Assembly (NCBI GenBank): GCA_963920525.1
Contig: OY986437.1
Span: 94,523,675 to 94,587,674, forward strand
DNA length: 64,000 nt
From: Dichetophora obliterata
Lineage: Eukaryota > Arthropoda > Insecta > Diptera > Sciomyzidae
Direction of reading: 5' to 3'
Shown in pieces: positions 45,001 to 56,320 of this stretch. The first letter of the stretch is position 1. Each line of letters starts with the position of its first letter. The translations under genes and the position numbers were made by a program. The notes beneath the pieces are model-generated. The model was not told the DNA's origin and ran no database searches. It saw only the letters and a program-made list of their open reading frames with translations.

Positions 45001-46800
45001 CAAATCTAAGACAACGACGCACAGAAAAGAGCAAGATCACAGCGGTTGAGCAGCTTTAGAGAGGATGAACCGAATCGTCCACAGAAAATAAATAGAGCTT
45101 TGCTTACTATGTCCCGTCTTTCACTCGTTACACACGAAAATTCTCAAGCTTGCGGTGAAAGCAGTTATTGCTCATAGAATTGCCGCGTGAAAAAACGGCC
45201 CTTTGTAGCACATGCAGAACCAAAACAACAATATCAGCAGCTAGTAGCAACGTTGCTAGTAATGTTGGAAAAATCCCATTCGTGGTAATTTTTAATTACC
45301 CTTAGGAATTTTTGTTTTGGGAATTCCAATTAAATTTTTTAACTCAGCGTGCAATTTTTTAAATAATTGGCGTGGATATTCAGCGGGGTATTATTTAAAT
45401 TTCCGAGGGAGTTTGGTAATATTCTTCTTACATTTTTTTTTTCTTTTACTAAGCAAAGTTTCTTTGTGGTATTTTTAAATGTTTTTGGAATTGTTTGTGC
45501 ATATGGGCGTATTGTGGTATTTTTCAATGCGAATGTGATTTTTGTGTCAATTTTAAATGCATATGGAATGAGTGGTGGTATTTTTAAAACATTATAAATA
45601 AATTTTTGAATAAATTTAAGGAAATTTATTTTTCAGTACTATTAGAAAAGATTTGCATATATAATAGGGGTGTTTTCTCCCATTTGTTCTCCTACACAAA
45701 AAAAAATAGCTACGTTACTTGATGTGTTTGACAGCACTTTGATTGCTTCGTTTTCATTTTCTTCTTATTCTCCATGGCAGAATAACCAGGTAGGGTAAAG
45801 AAATTCACCACACCGACAGCTAATGTCAAAGTTAATTTTAGCGATGTCACTTTTAAGCATTGTTGATTATTGTGAGACAAATTCTTTGAGGGGAATTTAT
45901 ACTAGGGTAAATGGGATAAAGTAAGAAAAAAAATGTATATTTAATGAAACACATAAGTTTCTATGTGATTTGAAATTTTTATTTTCACTAATTTATTATT
46001 ACCCATTATTTTTTGTTTATTTTTTTGAATTCTTAATTTTAATGTAAATGTTAATTTAAAAAAAATCAAAAACACAAAAGCGTGACTCTTTGAAACAATG
46101 AAATTAGAGCAAATGGCTCAATCAACCTTATTACATCAGCAAATTCTAGGACGCTAATATTTATATTCTTTTTTTTTATAATATTTAACAGATATACAAC
46201 AAACGAAACTAAACAAATGAATCTAATTGGCTTATTGGAAAACAAACGAAATACAAAAAAAGAGTCAAACTGCTGTAAAAACACATAAAGCAACACCTGT
46301 TTATGGAACTCTAAAAACCACGTTCATCAAACATATCATTGGGCTACTTAAAACTACCAGAATTTTTGGTTTATAGAGCATTCATGTAAAACAACAACAT
46401 AAGTATATAAAAACAGGTTGGTAAAGTGTGGTATTAATACTACGGGGTTTTTTAGCCACACTGAAAACCACGCAACTGTGAATACCTTTAATGATACAAT
46501 CATGGATTTTTCTTTGAAGATACGGCAGCACTGTATTTTATATACTTTATCTGTAGTTCTTTGTATCATGCGAATATATGAATTTTTCATCTTCTTACAT
46601 TTTGCTTTTTTATTAGATATTCTTTTTTCTAATATCTAGATAGATATAAGATATTTTTTTTCTTTGTACGATGAATATTAAAGGCTGTAGGTACGCCCCA
46701 AAGTGTCAAATATCACTTTGAAAAAATTTGTGAAAATGACCCCATACAAACCGCGCTGTAAGACGTAATTCTACGTCAAAATTAGAACATACCGATGAAA
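42075..46800. other. Noncoding; opa-type repeats and a dispersed 23-bp direct repeat
   Basis: 42820-43500 is less AT-rich and contains trinucleotide (opa-like) TTG/CTG runs at 43105-43160, of the kind often seen in transcribed fly DNA. The frames across it (for example 43136-43498) have no domain. A 23-bp perfect direct repeat starting CATGGCAGAATAACC occurs at 44847-44869 and 45773-45795. No supported gene. Confidence 0.4.
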
Positions 46801-46859
46801 CAAAATTAAATCGAAACAAGCCTATAAAACCGAGCTCACATTGAAAGTCGGGCAGATAG

Positions 46860-47228
46860 GGAATTCAATGTTATTCCCCGTTTTTATGATATTTGGACAA
46901 TTATCAAGTTAACAGTTTTTTACCAAGAGTGACGTATGTTTCAGGTCATTGACTTGGGCAAACTCAAAATTGTCTGCAATTCTTAACTTAAGCGCACTTT
47001 CTTTTACGTGAGCCATGCGAATGTCAAGGAACAAAATATTTGTCCATTAAACCTTCAATAAAATTAAACCTTCCGACATCAGACTTAGACCCAAACCATG
47101 ACTGATCCCCAACCATGCTTAAGCGTATGTTTCAAATTTTTATTGCAAACTTCTTTATTCAGTTTTTGCCTTCCAGCTGAACAAACTAAATTAAATAAAC
47201 TCACATCGGTAAGCAAAACCTCCGCTCA
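46860..47228 (-). pseudogene. Tc1-like transposase, middle part
   Basis: On the minus strand: VLLTDVSLFNLV (the first catalytic block, normally with DES), GRQKLNKEVC, LKHTLKHGWGSVMVWV (the KHGGGSVMVWG signature), FIEGLMDKYF, LRIADNFEFAQVNDLKHTSLLVKNC (the QDNDPKHTS block with the first Asp lost). Several frameshifts and stops lie between. The usual DLNPIENLW end is missing. It continues the N-terminal piece at 47885-48225 across the nested MITE. Confidence 0.75.
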
Positions 47229-47401
47229 CAGTTAAAAATTTTGGACTACTTTTTGGTTTAAAGGAACTTTTAATCCAAAAAGTACTACTTTTTAATGCAA
47301 GCGTTAGTTTAATTTAGCTGGGTCTCAAATCCACCCACGTTCCTGAAAAGAACTCAATTGCGTTCGTTATGATGCAAAATAAGCGAAACTACGTTAACAA
47401 C

Positions 47402-47465
47402 TGAGTTGGACGAGTGGATAAGGTATTGGACCAGAGGACGTGTGTTCAAATCACAAGCTGGTCAG
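47402..47465 (+). repeat. tRNA-like sequence, unit 1
   Basis: TGGACGAGTGGATAAGG resembles the D-arm/A box of serine or leucine tRNAs (TGGCCGAGTGGTTAAGG) and GTGTTCAAATCAC resembles a T-arm/B box. The acceptor stem is absent, so this is a tRNA-derived fragment and not a tRNA gene. A B-box-like CGTGGGTTCGAGACCC occurs on the opposite strand at the start of the neighbouring unit. Confidence 0.5.
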
Positions 47466-47574
47466 CACAATTTTTTTATTTTACTTTAATTTAGCTGGGT
47501 CTCGAACCCACGTTTCTGCTCGCTTGCTTACTTACATTCTTTATGATTATATAAGCGTAACTTTCTTAACAAAT

Positions 47575-47645
47575 GAGGTGGACGAGTGGATAAGGTGTTG
47601 GACCAGCACAACAGAGGACGCATGTTCAAATCATGAACTGGTCAG
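47575..47645 (+). repeat. tRNA-like sequence, unit 2
   Basis: Second copy: TGGACGAGTGGATAAGG, an 8-bp longer middle (GCACAACA), then CATGTTCAAATCATG and CTGGTC. GGACCAG and CTGGTC could pair across the unit in both copies. Confidence 0.5.
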
Positions 47646-47884
47646 AAATGTTTTTAATTTTAAGTTGATATTTATTGCTTTTTAATCTTCTTTAGGATTG
47701 AAAACTAATCTTTTTTGGATTGAAAATGTTAAACTTTTCCTTGGATTAAAAAGTAATATTTTTTTGGTGTTGTCCTATATGTAATCCAAAAAAGTTTAAA
47801 ATTTAGTCCAAGATTTTTAACCGTGTTGTTTTATATTTTTCTTGCTAATACATGGCTTTTTCGTGCTATTTTAACAATTTTAAA

Positions 47885-48225
47885 CAATTTAAACAATTTT
47901 TTCTTAAAGCTCTTCGAATTGTTTCTGAGTGTAAACTCTTTTCCAAATTGAGTTTTAATAAGACCGCTAGAATTGGTGCAGATAAAAATGGGTATTTTTT
48001 TACTTATCTTAAAATATACCTTTCATCTGTGGAGCTTAGTTTATTTTTGGCTACTGTACGTTCTTTATTGCATATTCTCTTATCTTGTTTATAACGCTTG
48101 ATTATATCGTGCACTGTTGATTTACTTTTTAAGATGATTTGTGATATGTGACGCTCGGATTTTTCTTTCAAATAATGATCTATCACGAGCTGCATGTCTG
48201 CCATTGTTGATTGATTCACTTTTCG
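47885..48225 (-). pseudogene. Tc1-like transposase, N-terminal DNA-binding part
   Basis: Minus strand: RHISQIILKSKSTVHDIIKRYK is a typical Tc1 helix-turn-helix. ICNKERTVAKNKLSSTDERYILR then matches the linker and start of the second HTH, normally GRPKKLTERDERFIVR. After a TAA the same frame gives VKKYPFLSAPILAVLL and SETIRRALRKN, the rest of the second HTH. It is separated from the catalytic part by the nested MITE. Confidence 0.82.
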
Positions 48226-48392
48226 AGAAATGTTTATTGTGTATAGTTTCGCGTTTGACTGAAGTTATTCCAACAGTAGTAACAAGTTTTAAGCCGAAGT
48301 AACGGTTTATAGACCACGATTTTAATTTTCTCTTCACTTGCCCGACTTTCAATGTAAGCTCGTTTTTATAAGTTTGTCTGGATTTCATTTTA

Positions 48393-49182
48393 AATTAAAC
48401 TTTAATTGAGTTTGGCTGTATTTAACTCAATTTAAGTATGTATATTCAGTGCATCCTAGATGCATATATCTAGCATACTTGGTTTTGACTACGCCTCTTT
48501 CGCCCCTTTTCAACATATCGAAATTTTGTTATTGAAATACTTCTAACCATCAGAATTTTTCGCATTTACAAAACAAAATGTGTAATTCAAAAACAATAAT
48601 TTTTTAATGAATCTGAAAAGCAGGTGACAATTTTTATAAAATTTATTATTTTTCAGATTCAAATTTTTTTTTTAAATCAAATAATGACAACAAAGACAGA
48701 ATTATTAAAAATGCTGGGTAACTGCCCTTTAGGAAAATTAACTAATTTAAAAGTAATTGGTCACCAGCTGATTAAAATTGAGACTTTTTTTTCATAAAAT
48801 GAACTCACATATATTGTTATAATTTGATTTAAAATTAAATCATTTAATTGGCTTAAAATAAATCAATTAAAAACTAGTTAATTTCACACTTATTGAAATC
48901 AAATTTAAGAGCATAAAAGTTGAAAATTTTTATTAATCAAAAAGATAACTCCTAAAACTTGTAAGCGTTGCAGCCGATATAATTTCTTTTCTATTTTTAC
49001 TAATTTAACGCTAACAAACACTTTTAAGGAGATATTATTAAATTTTACAAAAGAAACGGAAAGGGTTTTAATGGTTTTCCGATATTAATTGATTTGATAT
49101 TAAATAGTTTAATTAAAATATGTTTTTGCTAAAAAATTTTTGTTTGTATTTAATTATATACAAACAATTTTTAACTGTAATT
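48393..49182. other. Noncoding with dispersed-repeat fragment
   Basis: 48590-48770 (GAAAAGCAGGTGACAATTTT and on) is a diverged copy of 4760-4925. No gene. Confidence 0.4.
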
Positions 49183-50925
49183 ACTTACTACTTAGTGGGG
49201 CTTAGTTGGCGCTACAACCGAATGTCGGTCTTGGCCTCATCTAAGAATTTGCGCCAGCCATTCCTGTCTTTCGCTTGCTGGCACCAGTTGAAAATTCCAA
49301 GCTTCGTCAGGTTGTCCTCTACTTGGTCTTTTCAACGAAGATGCGGTCGTTCTCTTCTGCATTGTCCGCCACTGGGTACCGAATCGAATGTTTTCTTCAC
49401 TGGAGCGCTGTACATGCCCAAGCCAGTGAAGCCGCTCGATTTTAATGCGCTTGACTATGTCGATGTCAGCGTACAGCTCATACAGTTCATCATTCCACCG
49501 TATTCGGTACTCGCCATTGACGCAGATTGGTGCGTAGATCTTACGAAGAATCTTTCTCTCGAAAGTTCCTAAAGTCTTTTCAACTGAACTGCTCAGAGTC
49601 CAGGTTTGTGATGCATAAAGTAGGACGGGCATGATGAGCGATTTATAGAGCGTTCGTCGAGAGAGGGCTCTGCTTCTCAATTGCCTACTGAGCCCAAAGT
49701 AACACCTTTTGGCAAGAGTTATTCTTCGTTTGATCTTAATGCTGATGTCGTTGGTTGAGTTTATGCTGGATCCCTGATAAAGGAAGTCCTTCACAACCTC
49801 GAAAGAGGTATTGTTAACTGTAACGTGGGTTCCAAGACGCAGGGACTGTTTGTTTGTTGACACCAAGTATTTCATCTTATCTGCATTCGCTGCCAGACCC
49901 ATTCTCTCTGGGTTCATTCTCACTTGACTCTCTTTCTAATCTGGAAAATGCTGCACTGACTTCGTGCGTATTATGGCCAAAGATATCGATGTCATCAGCA
50001 TACGCAAGCAGCATAACACTCTTGTAGAATATTGTGCCACTATGTCTCAGATCAGTAGTAGCTCGGATGATCTTTTCCATCATTAGGTAGAAAAAGTCCC
50101 ACGATAAGGAATCACCTTGTCTGAAACCTCGTTTGGTAATAAATGGTGGGGAGAGGTCCTTCCCGATTTTAACTGCGCTGCTGGTGTTGCTCAGTGTCAT
50201 CCTGCAAAGTCGTATTAGTTTTGCAGGAATACCAAATTCAGACATGGTGGAGTACAGGTGCTTCCTTATTGGGCTGTCGAAGGCGGCTTTGTAGTCGACA
50301 AAAAGATGGTGGGTGTCGACTTTTTTTTCTTGAGTCTTCTCCAAGATTTGTCGTAGCGTAAAAATCTGGTCGAATGATGGAAGCCACACTGATTGTTCGT
50401 TTACAATGCGGTAATTGGCACAGATTGTTGGATCGCCTTTCTTGTGAATTGGGCAGAGCACACTGAGATTCCAATCGTTCGGAATGCATTCTTCCGACCA
50501 TATTTTGCATAGGAGCTCGTGAATGCATTTAATTAGAGCTTCGTCTCCGTTCTTAAACAGCTCAGCAGGTAAGCCACCAGCTCGCGCGGATTTGTTTTTT
50601 TTAAGCCGAGCTATAGCTGTCAGAATTTCATGACAGTCGGGCAGCGGAGCCTCGAAGCTGTCATCCGTAATTGGGGTTTCCGGAATATCATCTCTATTGG
50701 CGGGATTGTTGTCAGCGTCGCCATTTAGAAGTTTAGAGAAGTGTTCCCCCCATAACGTCAGTGTACTCTGGACATCTGTCAATAGATTCCCGTTTTCATC
50801 CTTGCAGGAAGAGGTCTCGGTATTAAAACCATCGGCAAGGGGTCTTATTTTTTCGGAAAATTTTCGGGCCTCATTCCTGTCTCCATACATCTCAATCTTC
50901 TCCTGCTCGCGCTCAAATATAATTA
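49183..50925 (-). mobile_element. Non-LTR retrotransposon fragment, RT region to 3' end
   Basis: Minus-strand RT of the type widely annotated in insects as endonuclease-reverse transcriptase. It begins within an EQEKIEMYGDRNEARKF segment near 50925 (5'-truncated). Later blocks are KKNKSARAGGLPAELFK, SVLCPIHKKGDPTICANYR, motif A HHLFVDYKAAFDS, motif B KRGFRQGDSLS, motif C AYADDIDIFG, and LLYASQTW and LHWLGHVQR in the C-terminus. Between CANYR and IFTLRQ about 25 codons of fingers sequence are deleted and the frame is disturbed, judged by the relative at 63550-64000. A frameshift near 49900 separates the two long frames (50890-49877 and 49923-49237). The 3' end reads GGTTGTAGCGCCAACTAAGC, then CACTAAGTAGTAAGTAA. 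Clade not assigned. Confidence 0.82.
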
Positions 50926-51220
50926 AAAGAATTAAATAAAAAGTATTTTATTAAGGAATTATTATTTGATAATTATTTAAATGTTTGTTCAAAATAAAAA
51001 AATCAAAGAAGGTGTCGCCTTAATACTATTCAAAGTAGTTTAACAACTGCATGTTTTTTTTTAATTAGTTTTTCAATTCCTTGTTTTGAAAAACAACTTC
51101 ATTCGTTCATATAGGGTATTGTTACCTTGCTAGAATAGGGCTGTTAAGCTTTTATTGTGTATCGATAAAGATATTATCAAGATATGCTACTAAAAGATTT
51201 TTATAATTACACGGTGCTAC
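50926..51220. other. Noncoding spacer with dispersed-repeat end
   Basis: TAGAATAGGGCTGTTAAG near 51130 matches the end of the repeat at 4760-4925. Confidence 0.35.
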
Positions 51221-51985
51221 AGCGAAAATGTACTTGTAAAGTGACATAGCACAGGTTGTAGATCTGGTTGAGCATAACATGACACCTTACATAAAATTGT
51301 TAATACACCCAAACAATTTAATTTTACCGTTAAAAAATGGATTTTTATGTACTTGACGCATTAAATAATCATTTACTCAGCCATTTTTAAACAAAATATA
51401 GATTTTAAAACGGTTTTTGAAAGATAAAAAATAAAGCCTTCAAATCTTAAGGTCTATAAAAATAACTTTTTGAGTTATATATGAACGATCACATGACCAA
51501 GTGAGAGATACAGACGTAATTTCTTATGTATAAAAAAATTTAATAACTCAGTCAATTTTAATCCGATTTCTTAAATGAGTATATATTTTATTTTTAATAA
51601 AGTGTACTGTCATAAAATTGCTACGTTTGTAGTAGCTTTCAACAAAGCTTTAGCAGTAAAGAATTCTCAAAGTTGAAAAATTTGGGAAAAAAGGTAAAAA
51701 TGTTAGGTTTGGACGATTTTAGCTCAAAAAGTTATTTTTATAGTCCTTGAGATATGTACATATTTTGAAAGCTTTATGATTTTTATTTCCAAACCGGTTT
51801 AAAATCGAAAATCGGTTAAAAATTTGCTGAGTTATTGATTGTATAATGCATTATGTACCTAAAAATCGGTTTTTTAACGGTAAAATTTAATTTTGGGAAT
51901 GAATTTACAGTTTCAAGTAAGGTGTCATGTTATGCTCGACCAGTTCTACAACCTGTGCTATGTCACTTCAAAAGTACATGCGACT
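51221..51985. mobile_element. Foldback element, arms about 260 bp
   Basis: The left arm (51221-51476) and inverted right arm (51720-51985) match over their whole length. Landmarks are GTGACATAGCACAGGTTGTA, GAGCATAACATGACACCTTA, AATTTTACCGTTAAAAAA and TATAAAAATAACTTTTTGAG. The 240-bp loop has no ORF. The long arms and lack of coding sequence mark it as a foldback-type non-autonomous DNA element. Confidence 0.85.
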
Positions 51986-53984
51986 TTTTTTTATTTTTTG
52001 TTATTAATGTTTATACCGTTTTATTAATGTTTTTTTCGGTTTCTGCACAAAGCCTATGAAACCAAATTTCTGTTGTATTTTTTTGAATTCCAACTAAATT
52101 CAAACGATTAACTAAAAAGAAATGCTTTTTTCTTACTGTTTGACAAAAATCATTATGTTAGCTGTAACTTTCTTATACGAACATTTTTTAGTTAAAGTGT
52201 TTCGCTGCTTGATGTTGTTATCCAGTAACTTATTTGTTTGTTACAGATCTGCTAAAGTGGCTACAATTTGTTTTGCTTATATTCTCTATTTAATGTATAC
52301 GAAAAAACGTACGCGATGAAGTTTTGGATTTTCTATTCTAAGTTAAAAAAAGTTCTAAGCAAGTTCGTTTTTTGAATTCTGAAAGTGACTGCCAATTAAA
52401 TTTTGCAATTTTAAATCCGTTGATGACAGAGGTCTATCAAGTTCGAAAAGATATATTAAACGCGACACTTTATTGAATCTAATTATTTAAAGTTAGTTAA
52501 AGTTTGTTTGACTTCACATCAAACCTAAATCATGATTGCTTTAATGTGAAAAAACAACATCCTTATCGATAAATGTCCCAAATGATTCAGCTGCTCTTGC
52601 AGCAACACTTTGCTAAAAGAAGATCAAATAAATTCGCCTTAAAGAAAAGAGAAAACAAATAAAATAAACTTCAAATGCAAACAAACCAGCCAGCATTGAC
52701 AATCAGGACATGCCAACATGTACTAGGACGATTGCCGCATATATTGTTGTTGTTTCTGTTGCAGTTGCCGTCAAAGTAATAACAACGAATAAAAAAAATT
52801 AGGGAAAAAAGTCGATTTGATAAAAGCCGATAAAAATAACGCGTGACTTGTTGCGGCGCCTTTTGTTTTGTTATTGTTGTTTATAATTTTTTTTTTTAAC
52901 TTCTGCCTCCGGCCTATGTTTGAATGATCCTGGCTGCTTGATGCTGGTATCAACAACGTATGTAGGAAGATGCTTCAACTTAAACTTAGGAAAAGTTTTA
53001 CTTGTGCTTCAGCAAACATCAAAGGCGTAGAAGTCACGTGGAAAAAATAACAAGAAGTAAAAATACGAGGAAAATAAAGTTGAACATGTTGGATGACTTT
53101 TCATTAAAGATTTTTTTTTTTAAATTTGAACATACACATATAACGTTTTTGGGAAATAAACTTTTTGATAAAAAGTTGCTAAGGCAGCTAATAAAGCAAA
53201 AGAAAAAAATTATACTTAAGTGCATCCATTTGGAAAGATATACGTATGGCCAAGACATTTTGATTCTTTATCCGAAAAATAAATATTTTCATATCCTGTC
53301 TTATATGTTGTAATGTGAATTTATATTTGACTTCAATTTAATACGTCGCTACTCAATTTTCAAGATTCTGAACAACAAGAAAAATAATAACAATAAAAAT
53401 GAATTTTTAATACTTTTTAAACTCATATTAATATTAAAAGTATTTTTATGCAGCCATTAAAAAGGGTTCGCTGGATTCAGGTTTTTAGTGCTTTTCTCTT
53501 CTTTTCGTTGAGCTACGCTACCGCTGAGCAGCATCTCTTATGTTTTATTATGCCATTTGTTATTATAATTTTATTGTTAAAGTTTTTTTTTTTTTGCCGT
53601 TTCTCGAATTGAAGGAGCAACAGGATTTCTTATTTCTACTCATTCGTTGTATCTCTTCTCCTTCATTCATTCTTTTTTATTCTTAATATGATTTGCGAAT
53701 GAAGCGTTGTAAAAAACAAATAAAAAATTTTAAATAACAAAAATAGAACTTCAAATATTAAATTTCATTTCAAAATGTGCCCAAAAAGAAATAAGCCTTC
53801 AGCGAATCCACAATCCTTGTTATGTATATACCGTTATTGTGCAAGGTGAAGATTAGATTTCGTAGTGGCACCGAGTTCTGCAAAAAAAAAAACAAAATTA
53901 ATGCCATGAAAAAAATAAGAGGTAAACGGATAATATTAGAAAAATATTATAACAACATATATAAAATAAACTAGGTGAAACCCG
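51986..53984. other. Noncoding; no supported gene
   Basis: 52680-52960 is slightly less AT-rich with a short TTG-repeat (52744-52760). Open frames at 52122-52319 and 53002-53313 look random (Phe/Lys/Ile-rich). Confidence 0.3.
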
Positions 53985-55098
53985 GCGCGCTGCTGCCACG
54001 CTCTTTTGTCCAAAGTCCATAAAATGAAATAAACAAGACTGCATGAGTAAAGTGAGGGCGAATTCCTACACTGTTTGACCTATAATTCCAAGGCTATACC
54101 ATAGCAAATATTTGGGTTGTATGGGAGGTGCAAAGCCCCTTAACAAAAGCTATAAAATGTTATCAGTGAAACTGAATGTGTAAATTGAGGTCGAATACTG
54201 AATTCAGAAGATGTGCGAAATATAACTCCAAAGCTATTCGATATCACAAATTTGGGTTGTACAGGAGATGCCACACCCCCTTGTCCAATGCTCATAAAAT
54301 GTTTCCAATGAAACCGCATGTGCAAATTTAGGTCGAATACTGAATTCCGACGCTGTGCGACATATAACAGCAAAGATATTCAAAAGCACAAATTTGAGTT
54401 GTATTTAAGGTGCAACGCCCCTTTAATAAAGGCCATAGATGTTATCAGAATAACTGCATGTGTAAATTGTGATCGAATACTGAATTCCGACGCTGTGCGA
54501 CATATAACTCCAAAGCTATTCGATACCGCAAATTTAGTTGTATGGGAAGTTCCTCGCCCTCTTTTCAAACTCTCATAAAAAGAAATCAATAATACTGCAT
54601 GTCTAAGCTGGGGCGAATATTGAATTCCGACGCTGTGTGACCTATAACTGCAAAGCTATACGATATCAAAATTTTGGTTATATAGGAGCTGCCACGCCCC
54701 CTTTAAAAACGCCATAAAATGGTATTAAAACTGCATGTGTGAATTGAAAACGAATACTGAATTTGGAAGCTGTGCGACATATAATTCCAAATCTATCCAA
54801 TATCGCAAATTTGGGTTGTCTGGGATGGACCACGACCCTTTGTCCAACGCCCATAAAACGAAATCAATAAAACTGCATTTGTAAATTTAAGTCATATACT
54901 GAATTCTGTCGCTGTGCAACCTATAACTACAAAGCTATTCAATATCGCAAATTTGAGTTGTATGGGAGCTGCCACTCCCCCTTGTTTAACTCTCATCAAA
55001 TGTCATCAGTGAAACGGCATGGGTAAATTGTGGTCGAATACCGAATTCCAAGGCTGTGCGACCCATAGCTCCAAAGCTATTTGATATCGCAAATTTTT
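53985..55098 (+). repeat. Tandem array, eight diverged copies of a 142-bp unit
   Basis: Units start near 53985, 54128, 54272, 54412, 54555, 54694, 54831 and 54973. Each contains GCCACGCCCCCTT-like, CATAAAATG, ACTGCATGTGTAAATTG, GAATACTGAATTCCGACG, CTGTGCGACATATAACTCC and GCTATTCGATATCGCAAAT segments. Copies differ by roughly a fifth of positions. The open frames on both strands (for example 54140-54373 and 54318-54578) are by-products of the repeat. Arrays of about 150 bp are a feature of some DINE-1/Helentron elements of Drosophila; that link is inferred from unit size and context only. Confidence 0.88.
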
Positions 55099-55510
55099 TT
55101 TATTATTTTGGGCGGTAAAAAGGGAAGTGGCAATTTTTTTCTGAAACCATCTCGTGCTAGAAACAAATCGATTTGCCAAAATTTGAGCTCAATCGGACCA
55201 GAAGTTCCGAAGTCTTTTTACCTTTTCTTAAAAGTAGGTGCAGCTATAGTGTAACCGCGCCCAGTTTTAGTATAGTTACCCAGAGTTATAATACGAACTT
55301 AATAACCAATTTTTAGTGTAATACGACTAAAACCGTCTTAAATATAGCATTTTTATTGATTTGTGGGCGGTTAAAGGGGTGGTGGCAACATTTTATTTTG
55401 ACCTTAACCTTCGCGCAGCAATTATAAACAAGCCCGTAGAAGGATGTATCCAATTTGGTCCATTCGTTTCCAAGTTTTAGGCATCCGAACAAATCACGAT
55501 CCATTTTTAT
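55099..55510 (+). repeat. Dispersed-repeat flank of the 142-bp array
   Basis: It contains two blocks of the type TTTGGGCGGTAAAAAGGGAA and TTGTGGGCGGTTAAAGGGGT, each followed by GTGGCAA, runs of T and a phrase like CAATTTGGTCCATTCG. Such GTGGGCGG..GTGGCAA blocks are common in fly intergenic dispersed repeats. It probably belongs to the same element as the array. The open frame 55313-55504 (minus) is not protein-like. Confidence 0.5.
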
Positions 55511-56320
55511 ATATATAAATTTAATTTAATTATATGAGAACAAAAAAATACTGGTATTCCAGAGAACCTGCACTCGCAACAGGAGCGTAGATAGAGGAAG
55601 TGGTCCCCGCTGAGCCGCAAAAAACAAATATTCTGTTTATGAAACCTTCTGTCAAAAAATATGAAAATTAATGGAAAAACTAGAAAAGTTGTTATTGATT
55701 AATATCTGTATTTCGATAAACTATGTAAGAAATTGTAATTTAATCTTTGCGAGCGTAGCGTTAAGTAGACTAACAAGGGAAGATTTTGTAGGGATATTTT
55801 TTCCAGGCATAATTTTAATATTTTTTATTTACACCATTTTTTTTCATAAAATTTTATATATAAGTTGATATCAAGACTCCGTCTAGACTAAGCCCTTAAC
55901 CAGAACTTTTTTTTTATGGAGGTTTTGATTACAAAAATTTATTGATCCAATATGTTATTTAAATACGGATTTTTCTTAAAAATTATTTGCTTTTTAAATT
56001 AATACTAAATTGTTTTATCATTTTTTTTTTTAATCTAATAATACGTAAACATCAAAAGTTGTCGTACACTTTTTTATATTTATCTTAGAAGAAGGGTAAT
56101 GAAATATACAGCATCCAAAACGTATTGATCAATAGATGTGCAGAAACATGTTCGATTTTAAATTGATGACCTATGATCCGAAATATGAGCGTTGAAAGTG
56201 CATTTTCAGTAAGGGATCTCAGGATTGGTATGAGGTAAAGTAGTGAATGAGGTTTCGGATTTGGAGGTTGTATCTTAGATCAGGCGCGGATTCAGGAGGT
56301 ATTTAAAGGGTTAAAAAAAG
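55511..56320. other. Noncoding; no supported gene
   Basis: AT-rich with no recognised repeat or exon. Confidence 0.3.

Larger units (their letters stand above)
47231..47821. mobile_element. MITE nested in Tc1-like element, carrying two tRNA-like units
   Basis: The left end GTTAAAAATTTTGGACTA and inverted right end GTTAAAAATCTTGGACTA match, followed by further AAAC/TTTTTGG similarity and several (T)GGATT(G/A)AAAA repeats. Inside are two tandem units of about 177 bp (from 47308 and 47485), both starting TTTAATTTAGCTGGGTCTC and each holding a tRNA-like sequence. The element interrupts the Tc1-like transposase between its DNA-binding and catalytic parts. Target duplication not seen. Confidence 0.65.
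46801..48392 (-). mobile_element. Tc1-like element with TIRs, broken, containing a nested MITE
   Basis: The left terminus (46801-46853) and the inverted right terminus (48339-48392) match over about 53 bp: AAACAAGCCTATAAAACCGA against AGACAAACTTATAAAAACGA, both followed by GCT(C/T)ACATTGAAAGTCGGGCA. The distance of 1.59 kb suits a Tc1-like element. The transposase is on the minus strand and is split by a second element at 47231-47821, so little internal sequence of the original element remains. TA target sites were not confirmed. Confidence 0.72.

Noticed and set aside
54140..54578. Several 70-86 codon frames on both strands
   Set aside because: Products of the 142-bp tandem array, repeating the same peptides.
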